From Gammaproteobacteria bacterium RBG_16_37_9 (GTDB lineage: Bacteria; Pseudomonadota; Gammaproteobacteria; UBA9339): 10,364 nucleotides of DNA. How positions within the stretch are numbered: the stretch's first letter is position 1; each line of letters opens with the position of its first letter. Below the pieces are notes generated by a model. The model saw only the letters and a list, made by a program, of their open reading frames with translations. It was not told the origin of the DNA and did not search any database. Position numbers and translations under genes: made by a program. The DNA is taken from positions 18,017 through 28,380 of the forward strand of contig MGXJ01000032.1 of assembly GCA_001801345.1 (NCBI GenBank). The letters are read 5' to 3'. This document shows, piece after piece, positions 1 to 6,997 of the stretch.

Positions 1-1
1 T

Positions 2-46
2 TTGACTACTGTGTTAAAAATTACAGGAGATAATAAACATGCTTAA
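2..46 (+). CDS. 3' end of an upstream gene, possibly icmW (partial)
   Basis: The reading frame starting at base 2 runs open from the window edge to a TAA at 44-46, encoding LTTVLKITGDNKHA, and would overlap the next gene by 8 bases. The piece VLKITGDN loosely resembles my recollection of the L. pneumophila IcmW C-terminus (VLRALEGDE), and icmW lies directly upstream of icmX in Legionella. The match is very short and from memory. Frame 1 also offers an open tail, FDYCVKNYRR with stop at 31-33, so the choice of frame is not settled. Some gene end here is likely because the next start has no room for its own promoter. Confidence 0.25.
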   Translation: MTTVLKITGDNKHA

Positions 47-512
47 CATAATAAAAAAAGCTGCTTTAATCATCCTGTTTATCCCAAATATTATACTGGC
101 GGCAACCTGTGCTGAAAATGACACCGATTGCAAAACCACTCAATTACAATTACAAGCCTTGCAAAAAGCAGGAATAAAGCCTACAACAATCCCCACAGCA
201 CCCGGAACTCCAGCATCAGATAACAAGAAAAAAAATAGCCGCAATCAAATAATTGAACCACAACCATTTAACATCCCATTACCAATGTCCTATCAACCAA
301 AAAAAACTGAAGACTCCACAGGTGGCGAGAATCAAGATACAATAACTAAACCACCTCAAACAAAGCCCAAACCAATATTTAATATATTTACTCCAAATGC
401 AAACACTGACGATCAAAACCAAAAAGAGCAAGACTTTGTTTTTCAACCACCAAAATCACCATTACAACCACAACCGGTAACTCAACAACCAACTGGAATA
501 CAATATCAATAG
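39..512 (+). CDS. Small exported Pro/Gln-rich protein upstream of icmX-like gene
   Basis: I do not recognise this 157-residue protein. It has a clear Sec signal peptide: a basic start (MLNIIKK), a hydrophobic stretch at about 8-20, and probable cleavage after ILA or LAA. The mature part carries two cysteines (C24 and C31, CAENDTDC), which could form a disulfide; LAATC is a poor lipobox because Thr precedes Cys. From about residue 50 on it is low-complexity, rich in Pro, Gln, Asn, Lys and Thr, with no predicted membrane span, so it is probably a disordered periplasmic or envelope protein. AGGAGA at 25-30 gives a good ribosome site 8 bases before the ATG. Only 23 bases separate it from the IcmX-like gene, so the two are probably cotranscribed, which suggests an accessory role in the same secretion machine. 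That role is inference from position. Confidence 0.8.
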   Translation: MLNIIKKAALIILFIPNIILAATCAENDTDCKTTQLQLQALQKAGIKPTTIPTAPGTPASDNKKKNSRNQIIEPQPFNIPLPMSYQPKKTEDSTGGENQDTITKPPQTKPKPIFNIFTPNANTDDQNQKEQDFVFQPPKSPLQPQPVTQQPTGIQYQ

Positions 513-535
513 TTAAAAATAAAAAAGGAATATCT

Positions 536-1894
536 ATGAAGAAAAATATCAAATTAAAATCAATATTAGTTGCAGTGAGTTTTATGTTATTGCAAACTCA
601 AGTATCTGCAGATCCCATAGTAGATGCAATCACAACACTAAATACCGACGTTATCGATGCCTTAAATGGTGGCAATAACACTAGCATGTCAAATCAGATA
701 GATGGCCTAAAAACTCAGATGACTACTTTGTCAGATAATACTTTTAAGGGCGTATTCGACAGCAACGGTAATTTAACTAAACCAGCCACAATCAATATTC
801 AATTCGATTACTATATAAAAAATTTATACGGGGAACCTTATACCACTAAATTTTTTAGATTTTTTCCCAAAATAGACTTTTCAAAAAAAAATATGGAGAT
901 TGATGGAGCTGTTCAAAAACTTTTGTCCCAAGATATTGGTTATAACACGCAAAAAGATCTTGAAAAAAAATCTAATGACAGCAACAAACTACTTGCTCAA
1001 CCAATTGAAACAAACAGCAATAATATTGACGAAGCATCTTTAGCTATAAATCCAAAAGATAAAACCATAACTCCATACGGAAGTCTTGACGATCAAGCTC
1101 CGCTTGCTAGCAATGCTCCTAGCGTTACTGATTTAATTGGCTCAGATAGCTATACCGATGACGCAACAAAAAATAAAGCCAAATTATTTATTAGCTATCT
1201 ACTGCAAGCATCTCCAGCACCAAAATCCATTTATATTCCAGATAGAACAGAAGCAGTTAATAATCAGGTATCCATCTACTTACCTTATGCTAGCGGTGAC
1301 CAGCCCTACACAACGATATCTGGTATATCTACGAAAGCTGGAACTGGAGCACCACAGGCGGATGGTTCGTCCCCAACTGAAAGCGAATACGATAGCATGT
1401 TGAAATATCTCAAGAGTAATGCTAATTATTATCAAAAATACAAAATGAAGACTCGTGCTGCTAATACTCTGCGATCTATTTATCTTGAAACCATACTTCG
1501 CCTTTATCAAGAAAGAACAAAAACTACTGAGACAGGCAGCCAGAGTTTAGTAGAAAAAGAAAAAGCAGCGGCTTTTGAGGGTCTCGATAAAAAATATTAC
1601 GATGACTTAAAAGACAAATCAGTAGCGGACGTAAACTTGGAAACACTACGCGCCATTAATAAACTGGCTTATTTCGTTTATAAACTCCATGAAGATAATG
1701 AACGCTCTACCCTGCTTCTAGCAGTCAGCGGACTGCAGATGACTGGTCAGAGTATACAAGACGAAACACTATACATCAAACCACTCGGAACGCTCATTAA
1801 AAACAAATGTTGGAACCCAGCAGACGATACCATTAGAAGTGTATGTGATAATCCGATGGCATCATCAGCATCATCAATGCAACCGTCACCATAA
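536..1894 (+). CDS. icmX: IcmX-like periplasmic component of Dot/Icm (type IVB) secretion system
   Basis: A 452-residue exported protein. Residues 1-25 form a Sec signal peptide (MKKNIKLK, hydrophobic core, cleavage after VSA before DP). No further membrane span is visible, so it is periplasmic or released. The length matches IcmX of L. pneumophila (about 466 residues), a soluble periplasmic Dot/Icm protein needed for establishing the replicative vacuole. A predicted helical region near 365-420 (NLETLRAINKLAYFVYKLHE) and a C-terminal segment KPLGTLIKNKCWNP resemble what I recall of that family. C425 and C437 are the only cysteines and may pair. The central part (about 135-300) is polar, Asn/Ser/Asp-rich and probably variable. 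The ribosome site AAGGAA is at 525-530. The gene follows the small exported gene and converges on hldD with a 10-base gap. The assignment rests on remembered family features; an unrelated secreted protein is the alternative. Confidence 0.5.
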   Translation: MKKNIKLKSILVAVSFMLLQTQVSADPIVDAITTLNTDVIDALNGGNNTSMSNQIDGLKTQMTTLSDNTFKGVFDSNGNLTKPATINIQFDYYIKNLYGEPYTTKFFRFFPKIDFSKKNMEIDGAVQKLLSQDIGYNTQKDLEKKSNDSNKLLAQPIETNSNNIDEASLAINPKDKTITPYGSLDDQAPLASNAPSVTDLIGSDSYTDDATKNKAKLFISYLLQASPAPKSIYIPDRTEAVNNQVSIYLPYASGDQPYTTISGISTKAGTGAPQADGSSPTESEYDSMLKYLKSNANYYQKYKMKTRAANTLRSIYLETILRLYQERTKTTETGSQSLVEKEKAAAFEGLDKKYYDDLKDKSVADVNLETLRAINKLAYFVYKLHEDNERSTLLLAVSGLQMTGQSIQDETLYIKPLGTLIKNKCWNPADDTIRSVCDNPMASSASSMQPSP

Positions 1895-1904
1895 GAACAG
1901 CAGA

Positions 1905-2855
1905 TTAGATTATCCCTTCGATAGTGCGAAGATAATCTTTTACTCCGCTTTTAATGTCACGGAAACTAACATCACAGCCAATACCGCGCAAGGCGCTTAA
2001 ATCTGCCTGGGTAAAGCTTTGGTAGTAGCCAACTAACTGTTCTGGAAATGGAATATACTCTATGTTGCCGCGTCCGTGATGAGTTAATATCTGGCGACCC
2101 ACAGCATTAAAACTTTCAGCCTTACCAGTGCCTACATTATAAATACCACTGCATCCATGCTTTTGCCAAAACCATAAATTAACATTAACGATATCTTCTA
2201 CAAAAACAAAATCGCGTAATTGCTCACCATCAGCATAACCATCACTACCAGAAAATAATTTTATTTTGCCATCGCGTATAATCTGTTGGTTAAAATGCCA
2301 AATCACGCTTGCCATTTTACCCTTGTGCTGCTCGCGTGGTCCGTAAACATTAAAATAACGTAAACCCACAATTTGACTTTTGGAATTTGGCAAAAATCTT
2401 TGGACATACTGATCAAATAATAATTTAGTATATCCATAAACATTAAGAGGCTGTTCATTTTCTGATCGCTCTTGAAAGTTCTTACCACTACCATAAACTG
2501 CAGCACTTGAAGCATAAATAAACGGGATGTTTTTATCTAAACAATAATGCAGCAGGGCTTTACTGTAGTCATAATTGTTGTGCATCATATAAACACCATT
2601 CCACTGCGTAGTATCACTACATGCGCCCTGGTGAAATATAGCTTCAATCTTTTCGCCAAAAGAATCTTCTCGCTTGATTCGAGTCAAAAACTCTTCTTTA
2701 TCTTGATAATCTAGAATTTTACAATCAACTATGTTTTTAAACTTAGTGCCATCGGTTAAGTCATCCACTACTAAAATATTATTGCATCCCATTTTATTTA
2801 AACCATGGACAAGATTGCTGCCTATAAATCCGGCACCACCGGTTACTATTATCAT
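1905..2855 (-). CDS. hldD: ADP-L-glycero-D-manno-heptose-6-epimerase
   Basis: HldD (RfaD/WaaD) interconverts ADP-D-glycero- and ADP-L-glycero-beta-D-manno-heptose, the last step in making the activated heptose of the LPS inner core; it is cytoplasmic and NADP-dependent. The 316-residue protein fits the usual 310. The Rossmann motif GGAGFIG is at 6-12, with the cofactor-discriminating DDLTDGTKF at 31-39. The SDR active site shows S116 (YASSAAVYG), Y140 and K144 (NVYGYTK), and the family-specific K178 in YGPREQHKGKMAS is in the same position as in E. coli HldD. The ATG directly follows the hldE stop codon with no spacer, so translation is probably coupled. It is the last gene of the long leftward block. 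Confidence 0.97.
   Translation of the reverse strand: MIIVTGGAGFIGSNLVHGLNKMGCNNILVVDDLTDGTKFKNIVDCKILDYQDKEEFLTRIKREDSFGEKIEAIFHQGACSDTTQWNGVYMMHNNYDYSKALLHYCLDKNIPFIYASSAAVYGSGKNFQERSENEQPLNVYGYTKLLFDQYVQRFLPNSKSQIVGLRYFNVYGPREQHKGKMASVIWHFNQQIIRDGKIKLFSGSDGYADGEQLRDFVFVEDIVNVNLWFWQKHGCSGIYNVGTGKAESFNAVGRQILTHHGRGNIEYIPFPEQLVGYYQSFTQADLSALRGIGCDVSFRDIKSGVKDYLRTIEGII
1907..1941 (+). terminator. Probable rho-independent terminator of the icmX-like operon, inside hldD 3' end
   Basis: AGATTATC (1907-1914) pairs with GATAATCT (1931-1938). Inside it, TTCG (1917-1920) pairs with CGAA (1927-1930) around a six-base loop, leaving a two-base CC bulge. The stem is followed on the plus strand by TTT and an A, giving a short U tract. 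It begins about a dozen bases after the icmX-like stop codon and lies in the last codons of convergent hldD. The reverse strand has no U tract after the stem, so it would act for the rightward transcript only. Confidence 0.45.
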
Positions 2856-4289
2856 TTAACCCCTCTGTTTTTTAATTTTTTCAAATGTAGAGCTCGTAGA
2901 AAAACCCTCTTCAAATGGAATTGTCATCACTTCTCCACCACAACCTAAAACATGTTCAGATCCTGCAATTGCCCGCCCTTCCCAATCGCCGCCTTTAACT
3001 AAAACATCAGGAGACACTGCTTGAATCAAACGTTCCGGTGTATCCTCAGAAAATGGAACCACCCAATCTACCGCACCAAGTGCAGCTAAAACCAACATTC
3101 GATCTCGCACTTTATTAATTGGTCGCCCAACGCCTTTTAATCTTGCCACAGAGTGATCATCATTTACAGCTACAATTAATCTATGGCCAAGAGCTTTGGC
3201 TTTTTCTAAATAAATGACATGACCTGAATGCAAAACATCAAAACACCCATTAGTCATTATTATTTTTTCGCCGTGAGCACGAGCATCTTGAACTTGTTGC
3301 AACAAATGTTCTTCATCTAAAACAGAAGCCAAAGAACTTTGCTGACGCGACTGCATTGCTCGCCTAAGTTCCGAAATTGATACAGTAGCTGCACCTAGTT
3401 TTTTCACTACTTCCCCTGCTGCGGCATTAGCAAATACTATTGCCGCTGGCAAATCCTCACCGGCTGCTATAGCAGCGCCTAATGTAGCAATGACAGTATC
3501 ACCAGCCCCTGTAACGTCATAAACCTCCTGGGCTTCTGTAGGTAGGTGCACAACTGAATTGTCTTCACAAATTAAACTCATGCCATGCGCACCACGGGTG
3601 ATTAAAATTGCCTGGAATTCATACTGGCTTAATAGTTGCCTTGCCTTAGATTCTATTTCACTCTCATCACAACATGGACCAACCACAGCTTCAAATTCAG
3701 TCATATTTGGCGTAATTATTGTAGCACCACGATAAATACTAAAATCACGACCTTTGGGATCCACCAAAACCGGTTTATTCATTTTGCGGGCAAGCTCAAT
3801 CAATCTTGCACTATGACGTAAAGTTCCTTTGCCATAATCAGAAAGAATCACTAAATCACTATTAGTTAACTGAGCAATATAAGCGGTAAAAAATGGTTCT
3901 TCGTTCCAATCCTTGAAATACTCTTCAAAATCCAAACGAATCAATTGTTGGCTATGACCAATAACACGTAGTTTGCTAATAGTAGGAATACCTGTAACGC
4001 GTAATAGACAGTGAGCTATTTGCTCCCGTTCTAAATTTTTTTCAATAATTGCGGCAGCTTCATCATTGCCAACTAAACCTAGAAGCTTAGCAGATCCTCC
4101 TAACGAATTAATATTAAGAGCCACATTACCAGCACCACCAACTCGATCTTCAATCTGACGAATATTTACTACCTGCACTGGTGCTTCAGGAGAAATGCGA
4201 GAAACATCTCCTTGCCAATACCGGTCAAGCATCACATCTCCAACCACGAGAATTTTTGCTTTTTCAAACTGCGGTATTTTTATTTTCAT
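2856..4289 (-). CDS. hldE: Bifunctional heptose-7-phosphate kinase / heptose-1-phosphate adenylyltransferase
   Basis: HldE (RfaE) phosphorylates D-glycero-beta-D-manno-heptose 7-phosphate at O1 and later transfers AMP to the 1-phosphate, giving ADP-D-glycero-beta-D-manno-heptose for HldD next door. At 477 residues it is exactly E. coli length. The N-terminal half (about 1-318) is a ribokinase-type kinase: GDVMLDRYW at 17-25, GGAGNVALN at 51-59, and DVTGAGDT at 258-265 with catalytic base D264. The C-terminal half (about 345-477) is a cytidylyltransferase-like nucleotidyltransferase with NGCFDVLHSGH (HxGH at 354-357), VNDDHSV and EGFSTSSTFEKI. The ATG shares an ATGA overlap with the stop of the upstream methyltransferase gene, a mark of translational coupling. 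The ribosome site is weak. Both domains look intact. Confidence 0.97.
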   Translation of the reverse strand: MKIKIPQFEKAKILVVGDVMLDRYWQGDVSRISPEAPVQVVNIRQIEDRVGGAGNVALNINSLGGSAKLLGLVGNDEAAAIIEKNLEREQIAHCLLRVTGIPTISKLRVIGHSQQLIRLDFEEYFKDWNEEPFFTAYIAQLTNSDLVILSDYGKGTLRHSARLIELARKMNKPVLVDPKGRDFSIYRGATIITPNMTEFEAVVGPCCDESEIESKARQLLSQYEFQAILITRGAHGMSLICEDNSVVHLPTEAQEVYDVTGAGDTVIATLGAAIAAGEDLPAAIVFANAAAGEVVKKLGAATVSISELRRAMQSRQQSSLASVLDEEHLLQQVQDARAHGEKIIMTNGCFDVLHSGHVIYLEKAKALGHRLIVAVNDDHSVARLKGVGRPINKVRDRMLVLAALGAVDWVVPFSEDTPERLIQAVSPDVLVKGGDWEGRAIAGSEHVLGCGGEVMTIPFEEGFSTSSTFEKIKKQRG

Positions 4290-4801
4290 AATTTATAGTC
4301 GCTCTCATGCTTTAATAACCACTCTTTAATTTTAATAGCTCCACTATTAACATTGCCACAATATCCCCCTAAACCATTTGCCGCAACTACCCGATGGCAA
4401 GGGATAATAATTGGTATGGGATTACGACGACAAGCATTACCAATTACTCGTGGACTTGTGCCGATTTTTTGAGCCAGTTCACCATAAGTTATAGTTTTAC
4501 CACAAGGTATTTTTTGCAATGCCTTCCAGATTTTTATTTGCAATACTGTGCCACTTAGATTCATTACTAATTTAAATTGCAACCTGGGATTACAAAAATA
4601 TTTTTTTATTTTAGATACAATTTGGCGAGTGACAAGATTTTTTGGAGAAATTAAACGCGCTTTGGTTGACAGATAAACAATTTTTGCAATTTGATTATTT
4701 GCAATTATTATTCCCAACTTACCCACGCAACTATTGATTACACAACTATATTTATGCGCTATCTGTTGTTGTCGCTGGTGCTGCAGTTTGTTCTTTGTCA
4801 T
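4286..4801 (-). CDS. ogt: Methylated-DNA--protein-cysteine methyltransferase (Ogt/MGMT type)
   Basis: A suicide repair enzyme that moves the alkyl group from O6-methylguanine or O4-methylthymine onto its own cysteine. The diagnostic PCHRV motif gives nucleophile C135, and the helix-turn-helix segment TYGELAQKIGTSPRVIGNACRR supplies Y106 and the arginine finger R118. The family ending GGYCGN...KEWLLKHE follows. Homology to E. coli Ogt begins near residue 18. The ATG at 4801 lies 50 bases inside the 3' end of rplS in another frame; its ribosome site is poor, so expression probably depends on coupling to rplS. A GTG at 4724-4726 beyond the rplS stop is possible but would remove part of the N-terminal strand. 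Its place between ribosomal and LPS-heptose genes is uncommon. Calling it Ogt rather than the C-terminal domain of Ada rests on the absence of Ada N-terminal domains. Confidence 0.9.
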   Translation of the reverse strand: MTKNKLQHQRQQQIAHKYSCVINSCVGKLGIIIANNQIAKIVYLSTKARLISPKNLVTRQIVSKIKKYFCNPRLQFKLVMNLSGTVLQIKIWKALQKIPCGKTITYGELAQKIGTSPRVIGNACRRNPIPIIIPCHRVVAANGLGGYCGNVNSGAIKIKEWLLKHESDYKL

Positions 4802-5156
4802 TTTTTTGCACTATCTTTTCACGAATACGTGCCTTACGACCAGAAAGCTCACGAAGATGATACAATTTAGCTTTGCGCACATCACCACGACGCTTAAGCT
4901 GAACACTTTCAATTTGTGGACTGTAAGTTTGAAATACTCTTTCTACTCCTTCGTCGTGAGAAATTTTACGAACAGTAAAAGAAGAGTTAATTCCACGATT
5001 CTTTTTTGCAATAACGATACCTTCATAAGCTTGTAAACGCTCACGATCTCCCTCTTTGATCTTAACTTTAACGACAATTGTATCCCCGGTAGAAAAACTG
5101 GAAACTTTTTTGCCCTTGATCTGTTCTTGTTCAAGTTGCTTAATTATATGTTGCAT
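4752..5156 (-). CDS. rplS: 50S ribosomal protein bL19
   Basis: bL19 lies at the 30S-50S interface near the aminoacyl-tRNA site side. The 134 residues show the family core: FSTGDTIVVKVKIKEGDRERLQAYEGIVIAKK split over 21-52, SFTVRKIS, GVERVFQTYSPQIESVQLKRRGDVRKAKLYHLRE and GRKARIREK. E. coli L19 has 115 residues; the extra here is an Ala/Thr/Gln-rich tail from about 117 (QKNDKEQTAAP...). A strong ribosome site (GAGGTG) fills the 15-base gap to trmD, as in the canonical rpsP-rimM-trmD-rplS operon. Its last 50 bases also encode the start of the downstream methyltransferase. Confidence 0.98.
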   Translation of the reverse strand: MQHIIKQLEQEQIKGKKVSSFSTGDTIVVKVKIKEGDRERLQAYEGIVIAKKNRGINSSFTVRKISHDEGVERVFQTYSPQIESVQLKRRGDVRKAKLYHLRELSGRKARIREKIVQKNDKEQTAAPATTTDSA

Positions 5157-5171
5157 AAAAACACCTCAAAA

Positions 5172-5912
5172 TCACTCTATATTTTCAATAAATTCATTTA
5201 ATAACATTCTATCTGCTGCTGTCAACTCGATTTTTTCTAATAAATCTGGTCGCCTCAGCCAAGTGCGCCCTAAAGCTTCCTTTCTACGCCAACAAGTTAT
5301 TTCAGCATGATTACCGCCTAACAACACCTTAGGAACAACATGTCCATCTATAACTTCTGGCCTAGTATAATGAGGATAATCAAGCAGTCCAGTAAAACTA
5401 GAAAAAGAATCCTGTTTAACGGAATCAGCGTCCCCAACTACCCCAGGAAGCTGCCTGGCAACAGCATCAATAACAACCATACCAGCTAATTCACCACCAC
5501 TTAAAACATAATCACCAATAGATATCTCGATCCCGGGCTCAATCTTAGTTAAACGCTCATCAATTCCTTCATAACGACCAGCCACTAAAATCAAATTTTT
5601 TTGGGAAGCTAGTTCTATAACCAATTCTTGATTCAATAATTTGCCTTGTGGAGTTAAATAAACTACCAAGGCCGGATCACTATTTGCCTGGTGCGCCGCC
5701 TGAATTGCGGCCTGCAAAGGCTTAACCAACATAACCATTCCTGAACCACCACCATAAGGGCTATCATCAACTTTATGATAGTTATCTTCAGTGTAATCGC
5801 GAGGGTTCCAAAATTTTAATGAGATCAATTCATTTTCTTTTGCACGCCCAATAATACCGTAATCTATTGCGGTAAACATTTCTGGAAAAAGCGTGATGAT
5901 GTTAAATTTCAT
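5172..5912 (-). CDS. trmD: tRNA (guanine-N1-)-methyltransferase
   Basis: TrmD methylates N1 of G37 beside the anticodon using S-adenosylmethionine, preventing +1 frameshifts. It is an essential SPOUT dimer with a trefoil knot. The 246 residues cover the whole family: FNIITLFPEMF at 3-13, DDSPYGGGSGMVM at 49-61, LTPQGK at 86-91, AGRYEGIDER at 111-120, EISIGDYVLSGGELA at 129-143, then R153 and D168 (QDSF) at the positions of catalytic R154/D169 of E. coli, and the C-terminal tRNA-binding domain starting near DYPHYTRPEV. The upstream ribosome site is weak. Unlike the usual tight operon, a 150-base repeat-filled gap separates it from rimM, so its expression may be partly independent. Confidence 0.98.
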   Translation of the reverse strand: MKFNIITLFPEMFTAIDYGIIGRAKENELISLKFWNPRDYTEDNYHKVDDSPYGGGSGMVMLVKPLQAAIQAAHQANSDPALVVYLTPQGKLLNQELVIELASQKNLILVAGRYEGIDERLTKIEPGIEISIGDYVLSGGELAGMVVIDAVARQLPGVVGDADSVKQDSFSSFTGLLDYPHYTRPEVIDGHVVPKVLLGGNHAEITCWRRKEALGRTWLRRPDLLEKIELTAADRMLLNEFIENIE

Positions 5913-5932
5913 TTGTAATTCTAAAGTTGAAA

Positions 5933-5938
5933 ATTATA
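5933..5938 (-). promoter_or_regulatory. Possible -10 box (TATAAT) upstream of trmD
   Basis: On the minus strand the 3' side of the rimM/trmD gap carries an exact TATAAT about 20 bases before the trmD ATG, just after the palindromic element. I see no convincing -35 box at the right distance; a GCCCGA lies there, within the hairpin. It could be a promoter that keeps trmD-rplS expressed despite the inserted hairpins, or a chance AT-rich match. Confidence 0.25.
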
Positions 5939-5947
5939 TTACACTTC

Positions 5948-6030
5948 TGTCATTCTCGGGCGAAGACCCGAGAATCTAGCATAGTGTTTCGAGATCCTCG
6001 GATCTGCGCTTCGCTTGTCCGAGGATGACA
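5948..6030. repeat. 83-bp palindromic repeat element between rimM and trmD
   Basis: The element has near-perfect inverted ends, TGTCATTCTCGG at 5948-5959 and CCGAGGATGACA at 6019-6030 (one mismatch). It holds two hairpins: ATTCTCGGG (5952-5960) with CCCGAGAAT (5967-5975) around a six-base loop, and ATCCTCGGA (5994-6002) with TCCGAGGAT (6018-6026). A further GGGATGACA at 6054-6062, ending directly at the rimM stop codon, looks like the end of a second, incomplete copy. It has no coding capacity. This architecture fits dispersed palindromic repeats (REP/MITE-like) common in intracellular proteobacteria. No U tract follows either hairpin on the minus strand, so it is not an obvious terminator, but it would be transcribed inside the operon mRNA. 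Confidence 0.75.
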
Positions 6031-6062
6031 TCTCTTTTCCCCTAGCTACGTTTGGGATGACA

Positions 6063-6569
6063 CTATAAAAAATCCTGTTCCCAGTCTACCTGTATGATTT
6101 TATTAACTAAATCTATATCGAGAATAACGTTTGAAGTATAAGGAATTAAACGCTTCCGCTCACCCATAACAACTAAAACATCATTTGATCCAGTAGCTAT
6201 AAGACTTCGCACCGCTCCTAAATTTATCTTTTCTTTATTGATCACTTCCAAACCTATAAGATCGTCCCAATAATATTCCTGCTTCTGTAACTTAGGTAGC
6301 TGTTCTCGCAGAACGCCTATATTGATATTGGTAAGATGAGCCGCGTCTTCAGGTGAATTATAGCTTGGTAACTTTACGATAATATTGCTGACACGCTGCT
6401 TGCTATCTTCAAAACAAACCTCTTCCCATACCTTATTTTTTTGGATCAACCAAGGCTTAAATTTAAGAATATTCTCTTTGGGGGTAGTAAAAGAAATTAC
6501 CTTAATCCAACCTAAAATACCAAACGTCTTACCGAAACGGCCTATTACCACAGGGCTAGCGGAAGTCAT
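6063..6569 (-). CDS. rimM: Ribosome maturation factor RimM
   Basis: RimM assists late assembly of the 30S head near ribosomal protein uS19. The 168-residue protein (usual 165-185) has the N-terminal RimM domain starting VVIGRFGKTFGILGWIKV at 7-24 and the C-terminal PRC-barrel domain with EYYWDDLIGLEV, LGAVRSLIATGSNDVLVV, RKRLIPY and the closing IIQVDWEQDFL. The start codon is three bases after the rpsP stop, so the pair is cotranscribed and coupled. The TAG stop touches the last bases of the repeat sequence downstream, and the protein ends at the normal family terminus, so the repeat did not truncate it. Confidence 0.96.
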   Translation of the reverse strand: MTSASPVVIGRFGKTFGILGWIKVISFTTPKENILKFKPWLIQKNKVWEEVCFEDSKQRVSNIIVKLPSYNSPEDAAHLTNINIGVLREQLPKLQKQEYYWDDLIGLEVINKEKINLGAVRSLIATGSNDVLVVMGERKRLIPYTSNVILDIDLVNKIIQVDWEQDFL

Positions 6570-6572
6570 AAA

Positions 6573-6950
6573 TTATTTGGATTCTTCTGCTACTTTTTCT
6601 TCTTTAACTTCTGTATTTTCAGTAGCTACTTCAGTTTTAACCGCAGCTTTTTCTTTTTGGCGAGTTTTACGAGTAGCTTTTTTTGTCGCTCTTTTTTCAA
6701 GAATTTCTGGTTTATCAAGTTCACAGAGTAAATTTTTCACTCTATCTGACGGCTGGGCGCCTTTGCTAATCCAATGAGCCACACGCTCTTTATCGAGCTC
6801 TAGTCTCTTTTCGCCACCAGTTGCGATAGGATTAAAATAACCCACGCGCTCAAGATAATTGCCATCGCGAGACGCACGACGATCTGCAACCACAATTTTA
6901 TAAAATGGTCTTTTGTTGGTGCCACCACGAGATAAACGTATTACTACCAT
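6573..6950 (-). CDS. rpsP: 30S ribosomal protein bS16 with long basic/acidic tail
   Basis: bS16 is an early 30S assembly protein. Residues 1-80 match the whole family: MVVIRLSRGGTNKRPFYKIV, DRRASRDGNYLERVGYFNP, ELDKERVAHWISKGAQPSDRV. E. coli S16 has 82 residues; this one has 125, the excess being a Lys/Glu/Thr/Ala-rich tail without visible fold. It is the first gene of the leftward block. The ribosome site AGGA lies 7-8 bases before the ATG. Its upstream region is filled with two tandem hairpin repeats. Confidence 0.97.
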   Translation of the reverse strand: MVVIRLSRGGTNKRPFYKIVVADRRASRDGNYLERVGYFNPIATGGEKRLELDKERVAHWISKGAQPSDRVKNLLCELDKPEILEKRATKKATRKTRQKEKAAVKTEVATENTEVKEEKVAEESK

Positions 6951-6973
6951 ATTGATTCCTATAACCTGTCTTT

Positions 6974-6979
6974 ATATTA
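6974..6979 (-). promoter_or_regulatory. Possible proximal -10 box for rpsP
   Basis: On the minus strand a TAATAT box lies about 24 bases before the rpsP ATG, with a run of C residues just upstream and a T-rich stretch (TTTTTG at 6997-7002) 17 bases away that would serve as a poor -35. That -35 falls at the end of the adjacent repeat copy. It is weak; the distal TATAAT at 7202-7207 is the competing choice. Confidence 0.2.
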
Positions 6980-6997
6980 GGGGGGCGATTGTACTTC

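Noticed and set aside
39..512. Lipoprotein signal in the small exported protein
   Set aside because: LAATC has Thr directly before Cys, which is poor for a lipobox; an ordinary Sec signal is more likely.
1137..1510. Overlapping open frames on both strands inside the icmX-like gene
   Set aside because: They lack ribosome sites and signal, and lie within a long gene with clear start and signal peptide.
5948..6030. Intrinsic terminator after rimM
   Set aside because: The stems are strong but no U tract follows them on the minus strand.
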